Positions 60,237 through 64,000 of a stretch of DNA of 64,000 bases are shown piece after piece. Origin of the DNA: Tetraselmis striata (lineage: Eukaryota > Chlorophyta > Chlorodendrophyceae > Chlorodendrales > Chlorodendraceae); contig VCJN01000434.1 in the NCBI GenBank assembly GCA_006384855.1, positions 98,774-162,773 on the forward strand. Direction: 5' to 3'. Each line of letters opens with the position of its first letter. The stretch's first letter is position 1. Under the pieces are notes generated by a model, which was not told the DNA's origin, did no database searches, and saw only the letters and a program-made list of their open reading frames with translations. The position numbers and the translations under genes were made by a program.

Positions 60237-61857
60237 TTCCCCCAATACGCAGGACCAGACCGCCATGAGTGACATAATGGAGCTGGTGAGGCAAGGGCGG
60301 GTGGAGCTGACCAAAATGAGTGCGTTGCCATCACCTCCTCGGTTGCCCCCGTTGAAAGCACGCGCCGCTTGCTGTGCACCCCCTTCCCCCCTAATGCGGT
60401 GCCCGTTCATCAACCATTCCACAAGTAACACGCTCCGGGGTTTGCCCTATAGTATTGATTTGGACCAGCCGTGGAAACTGAAAACAATGCTTAGCTTGCT
60501 GACAATCTTTTTGAATACAGCGCAAACTGCTCACTATAGATATCCCGACCCGATGCTGCAGAACAGTTTATTATTTCGGACCCGCAAACCCAGTGAAAAG
60601 GCACTCGTGTGTATGCGCTTCCCCCATGTATGCCCATGCCCCCGCTTCCATCTGACCCGGGGGCTCTCGCCCTCCGGCGCCGCCGCCTCGCAGTTGGGCA
60701 CACGGAGCTGACCAACGCGATGGAGCAGTCGGAGTTTTTCTTCGTGCCCAACCTGAGCGACGCCTCGCCGCGTGTGGCGGCAGAGGCGATGCTGCGCGAC
60801 GTCCCCGTCATGATGAATCGCCACATCGTGGGTGGCTGGAAATACATCAACGAGCAGGTGCGGCCCGCGAGCCCCCCCCCGCCCCAAATCCGATGTTACC
60901 CTTGGGGACCGCGCCGCTCGTTGCTTGCTGACCCGCCCCCCCCCCCCCCCCCCTTCCCTCGCTTGGCGCCGTCCCCGCTTGCCTCGCCCGCGCATTTCCC
61001 TACAGACGGGGGTGTTTTTCGACGGCGCGGACGACTTTCTGCCGGCGCTAGAGCGCTTGCGGGCGCTGAGGGCGGCGGGCAAGCTGCGACCGCATGCCTG
61101 GTTCAGGTGCGGCCCGCCCGTTGCTGCCCCCCCCCCCCACCCACCCCCATCCATTTCGGCGTAAACACCCTTCCTATTGTTAGGACAGGGGATGCGCCCG
61201 TGAAAAGTCATCTGTCTTCACAACTGACCAAACACGTGACGCTGTTTGTAATAATCATTGTTTCCGTATGCGAAACGAATGGCGATACCGAAATTGATAA
61301 CCTAAACTGGTGGGCGCATACAAACACCGGGGCTACTACATGATTCGCAGGGCATGCACACCGCATGCAGATCGGTGTGCCGCTTTTTGTGAAATGGTAG
61401 TTGGCGTGTTGTCGCCTCAGATGTTTTGGTGTGAGAAACAGCAGCAAACCAGGCGGCCCGTGTCGGAGACATGCCGTTTCGCGGCTTTGCAGGGGTGACT
61501 CTGAGCATCTGCGCAAATATTCAATGGATGTTGGCAAGGGTTTATTTCGTACAGCTGTATGGGCTTGGGGATTCTCGCGGGTGCGCCTGCACCAGCTCCA
61601 CTTGAGGCTGATGGCGAAAACACCGACAATACATCGTGCCCCGACATGTGGCTGCCGACTTTTGACAGCCGATTCCCTCCTCATATGCGCCCGAGCGGTG
61701 CTCTGCCGCCCTCCTGACTTCTTGGCAACGCTTGTGCCCCTGCAGCGAGCATTTTGGCCCACGGAAGACCAGCCTGCGGGTGCAGGCCTTCCTGGAGCTG
61801 GCGGCGGGCAGGGAGAGGCTGGCGTATGCGCGGTCCATCGCACGGGATCGGTGGTGA
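55516..61857 (+). CDS. Type II membrane glycosyltransferase, GT4-like C-terminus, 503 aa, 15 exons
   Basis: Exons 55516-55630, 55725-55775, 56542-56610, 56707-56763, 56925-57003, 57128-57188, 57453-57602, 57712-57846, 58580-58652, 59741-59847, 59943-60113, 60253-60319, 60694-60857, 61006-61106, 61746-61857; all phases join (1512 nt). ATG 55516 opens a short basic N-terminus and one membrane anchor (about residues 8-24, LGVFALLIAAAVAFNL), followed by a coiled stem (about 35-110). The luminal part has GFFIQFGVHPPPWPFNKIID, FWRLKANGHVMLGISSYEFF, GGAWNDFNRNWTLAKECI, then SEFFFVPNLSDASPRV, AEAMLRDVPVMMN and GGWKYINEQTGVFFD. The last block matches the nucleotide-sugar-binding end of GT-B (GT4-like) transferases, where Glu of EAM contacts the sugar nucleotide. 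Acceptor and donor sugars are unknown; location is probably Golgi. Intron 9 (1088 nt) carries a transposon remnant. Small exons (51-171 nt) and poly-C introns make gene prediction hard here. Confidence 0.83.
55784..55809. repeat. Poly-C run in glycosyltransferase intron 2
   Basis: Twenty-six C beginning 9 nt after the donor at 55776. The same intron also holds a poly-G run (about 56459-56475). Confidence 0.9.
58742..58862. repeat. Compound GAT/GAC-rich and (GT)n microsatellite
   Basis: Imperfect trinucleotide-like runs of GATGATGAC, GATGGTGAT and similar types followed by a (GT)n run of about 28 bases ending at 58862. Confidence 0.9.
59048..59155 (+). pseudogene. Possible GRF-type zinc-finger remnant
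   Basis: A short frame inside intron 9 reads YECRCGRTKFARVERS, then KCFVSCA. The CxCG, a basic/Ser stretch, then K-x-F-x-x-C resembles the start of GRF zinc fingers, which occur in several mobile-element and DNA-repair proteins. Only about 35 residues are visible, the final Cys is not evident and the frame ends at a stop, so this is a weak assignment. Confidence 0.25.
59185..59216. repeat. 32-bp direct repeat, copy 1
   Basis: Starts ATTAGCAAAGCAGGGGGCTC and ends GCAGTTTTGCCA; identical to 59485-59516, exactly 300 bp away in the same orientation. Confidence 0.97.
59485..59516. repeat. 32-bp direct repeat, copy 2, abutting the recombinase stop codon
   Basis: Identical to 59185-59216. The base next to its right end (59517) belongs to the antisense recombinase stop codon TGA (59517-59519 on the minus strand). 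A terminal direct repeat placed just outside a recombinase gene is typical of YR elements. Confidence 0.97.
59517..59744 (-). pseudogene. Tyrosine recombinase C-terminal fragment, antisense in intron 9
   Basis: A 75-codon uninterrupted frame reads GHERGTSITTAAYVIGVTMQ, then KIKYFGGWEMESSVVLDYID, then PAAWHLFGWMTPWG and a stop. It contains the GGW (residue W31, the His/Trp catalytic position) and the candidate nucleophile Tyr (Y41, ten residues later), spacing normal for tyrosine recombinases. The catalytic HxxR box is cut: only GHERG remains beside the exon 10 acceptor at 59740. It is therefore a 5'-truncated remnant, yet its reading frame is undamaged, unlike the pseudogene at 51915-52960, to which it is clearly related (KGxxxxAxxIGV, GGW, YIDP). 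Confidence 0.7.
60203..60234. repeat. Poly-C run (32 bp) in glycosyltransferase intron 11
   Basis: Longest uninterrupted C run in the window; the same intron has a second run at 60129-60148, about 15 nt after the donor. Confidence 0.95.
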
Positions 61858-61897
61858 CACCGCTCACGCCACGGCGCAGGCGGCCATAGTGATAAGA

Positions 61898-61902
61898 TGT
61901 AA
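61898..61902 (+). terminator. Candidate TGTAA polyadenylation signal of the glycosyltransferase gene
   Basis: TGTAA 41 nt after the TGA stop, in the short AT-richer stretch that follows the last exon. Distance is short for an algal 3' UTR, so another downstream signal is possible. Confidence 0.35.
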
Positions 61903-61940
61903 CATAGACATATAGAGCGCTGATTTCCCCCGCTCCCCCT

Positions 61941-62242
61941 GTCGCTTGACACTTTCTGCTGGCTCTTTCTGGCTCGCTGATGGATAATTGTTGCAGGTGC
62001 AAACTGGGGACATGTTGCATACGGTGGGGCAGGGGCCCTTCTTAGGACAAGGGCTAAGGCTAAGAAATGTCCCCCCCCCCCCCCCCCCCCCCCTCCTTTT
62101 TGTATCCCCTGCCCCTGTCGCTTGATACTTCGCACTGGCTCTTTCTGGCTCGCTGGTGGATAATTGTTGCAGGTATGAACTGGTAAAATGTTGCAAACGG
62201 TCTAGCGCCCTTCTTAGGACAAGGGCTAGGCTAAGAAATGCG
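61941..62242. repeat. Tandem duplication with 176-bp period
   Basis: CTTGA at 61945 and 62121 begins two copies sharing CTGGCTCTTTCTGGCTCGCT, GGATAATTGTTGCAGGT, CCCTTCTTAGGACAAGGGCT and GCTAAGAAATG. The first copy is followed by a poly-C run (about 62070-62092) that sits between them. Lies just downstream of a minus-strand donor at 62267, so it may be intronic for the gene below. Confidence 0.9.
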
Positions 62243-62267
62243 CATGGCGCCTGTCCCCCCCACTTAC

Positions 62268-62556
62268 CTATCCAGGGAAATGCCAGGTAGACCCGCTGCA
62301 CCCACCGGCGCACGGTCTCCCACTTCGCCCCAACCCTCTTGGCAGCTCGTGTATAGCTGTCGGTTGCATTGTAGGCGATCACCATGTGCATCCGCCGCGA
62401 GTAGGCAGTCGCGGCGGCGGTCATTGTAAAACACAACGCTGTGTTATTTGCCATGGTATTAGGAGCGGCGGCGTGATTTGGCGACGTGTCAAGATTCGCG
62501 GCGGCGGCGCGCTTGTGACCTCGTTTCCCCTCCCATAGCATAGCTGCGGCACTCAT
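62268..62556 (-). CDS. Partial gene with helix-turn-helix, possibly a transposase N-terminus
   Basis: An open frame from ATG 62556 (earlier ATG at 62628, later at 62454) runs to a good donor (GTAAGT) at 62267 in phase 1. Around residues 60-95 it reads YSRRMHMVIAYNATDS, then YTRAAKRVGAKWETVRRWVQ, a helix-turn-helix with the TVRRWVQR recognition helix seen in IS630/Tc1-type transposases and related homeodomain-like proteins. No catalytic DDE segment or further exons could be joined downstream, so it is a truncated or unresolved gene. It is convergent with the glycosyltransferase gene. Confidence 0.35.
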
Positions 62557-62628
62557 TCGTCGGGTGCCCGGCCGCGCATTGCCACGAAAACACTGCGTAA
62601 ACTCCGACCAACACACCCCTCCATACAA

Positions 62629-63963
62629 GTCCCAAGCCTCTTTCTCACCGAATTCGAGCTTAAGAATAGTAGGGCAGCTGAATTTAGGGTTTATGACCTG
62701 AAATCCTGGAACGCTGCACAGTTATGATCAGCCCTTATCACCATAGGGTGTATGCAAGCCTTTTGGCCCTAACAAGTGCCCTACACGAGTGGCACTTGCG
62801 CCACACTGAGCGTTTCCAGTACCCCCACGACAACGGGGGTTGGTGCCCCGCACGTCCCGCCGCCCATGCATAGACCATGGCATGGTTGGATGGCCATTGG
62901 TGGGCGTTGGAAATGCTGAACACATTGGTGGGTCAGCGAAGAGGCTACTTAAATGATTTTTGGTGGGGTGCGGCCATATCGGCGTGCGCCTGTGCACGAT
63001 GTGGTGTGATATCAGCGCTACTGCAGTGCTGCCTTGTGATGCAGCTCTCAAAATCTCGGTATCGCCCAGTGCGTTGCGAGGAAACGTCAGAATTTTTAAT
63101 ATAAATATCACTAAAATCTACGCGAGCAGGGCTACATTTTCTCCATCTTTAGCACGGTCGTCCGAGGTCGTTTAGGCACTTTTCGATTTTTTGTGTATAA
63201 TAGGTCGAAATCTGACGTCGGTGTCAGCGTGTGGTCAACACATTGGCGGGAAAATTCACTCCAAGTGGATCTCAAAACCTGATACACGGTGGCGGGACAG
63301 TGTGTTGTGTGTACTTTTGCGCGGACCACTCATACTTGACACATGCCCCCCTTGAGCAATTCCCACGGCCGCCACGCCGGATCCCCCCTTTCACAGCAAT
63401 ATTTCCACCGGCATCGACGCATGAAGGTGCACACCATTACTGTCCCACTGGGCTCACTGCTATGGCGCGCTATGAGCATGCGGCCATGCACTACTACAGA
63501 AAAGCTTTGGCCTACGGCAAGAAGGCTGTGAGAACCCTCTCCTGCCTGCGCGTGCAACGATCACAGCCGCATTTTGTCCATGATTTTGCCCATAAACACG
63601 ACACGTCGGGCATCGTCCAGGTCGTGAATGACCTAATTTCAATGCCCTACGTGTATGGTGGATAATGATCATACCAAGGGTGATGTGGTATGAGTACGGG
63701 GGCTGTGGTGTCCCATGCCTATTTATGCACACGAGTGGCGCAAATTGTGATTTTGAAGCGCTAGCGCCAGAAGCCCTGCTTTTGCCTAAATGAACGTAGT
63801 GTTGACGGCAACGGCGACCGCGTGGCAATATGGAGTGTATCGTGCTACCGCAGCATCCCCCCCAGGCATACGAGTAACATGAATGCACGCGCTCGCGATC
63901 TCAGTGTAGCCGCGCATGGGTATGTGGATCAAATCCGCAAATCCCATACTTACATGGAGGGGT

Positions 63964-64000
<37 letters not shown>
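62629..64000. other. Right-end region without a supported gene
   Basis: Open frames exist on both strands (63231-63665 +, 63460-63888 -, 62728-63111 -), but none shows a motif, codon bias or splice signals that would favour it over the overlapping alternative. The end carries a TA dinucleotide run. Confidence 0.4.
63966..63998. repeat. (TA)n microsatellite at the window end
   Basis: About 33 bases of alternating TA up to the last bases of the window; it may continue beyond. Confidence 0.95.

Noticed and set aside
63231-63665. 144-codon plus-strand frame near the right end
   Set aside because: A frame of equal length overlaps it on the minus strand; neither has motifs or consistent codon bias.

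Overview
The window is eukaryotic nuclear DNA, most likely from a high-GC unicellular green alga. The evidence is GC-rich coding sequence cut by many short GT-AG introns (donors mostly GTGCG, GTGGC or GTGGG), TGTAA motifs (the green-algal polyadenylation signal) downstream of three of the four intron-containing genes, an F-box protein with ankyrin-like repeats of the GCPWD type common in algae and other protists, and many C/G homopolymer tracts inside introns. The species was not identified. No bacterial operon, tRNA, rRNA or CRISPR array was seen.

Layout. Positions 1 to about 30119 are one continuous satellite array of two related monomers. A is about 691 bp. B is 937-989 bp and carries a poly-G plus (GT)n block. 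The order is A B A4 B A5 B A B A5 B A B A3 B A4 B A B A3 B, followed by one diverged B-like edge unit. A and B share their ends and differ in the middle. Blocks of several monomers were duplicated, and two stretches are rich in single-base indels that look like unpolished consensus. None of the many repeated short ORFs in the array looks like a gene.

From 30 kb on the DNA is low-copy. Four multi-exon genes could be resolved to the base by matching splice phases: (1) 32260-34822 (+), 3 exons, a 758-aa secreted/type I membrane leucine-rich-repeat protein with a PPC-like N-terminal domain; (2) 39090-44028 (-), 12 exons, an 837-aa SNF2-family chromatin remodeller of the SMARCAD1/Fun30 type whose DEAH box is split by an intron; (3) 46350-49179 (-), 3 exons, a 354-aa F-box/ankyrin-like-repeat protein; (4) 55516-61857 (+), 15 exons, a 503-aa type II membrane glycosyltransferase. 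A fifth partial gene or transposon remnant with a helix-turn-helix lies at 62268-62556 (-).

Between and inside these genes lie mobile-element remains: a decayed two-ORF tyrosine-recombinase element at about 50.37-52.96 kb, a second tyrosine-recombinase C-terminus lying antisense in intron 9 of the glycosyltransferase gene next to a pair of 32-bp direct repeats exactly 300 bp apart, and four copies of a family sharing one A-tailed 3' end with variable 5' truncation, as expected of a non-LTR retrotransposon or SINE. The genes are unrelated in function (cell surface, chromatin, ubiquitin targeting, Golgi glycosylation) and show no cluster logic.
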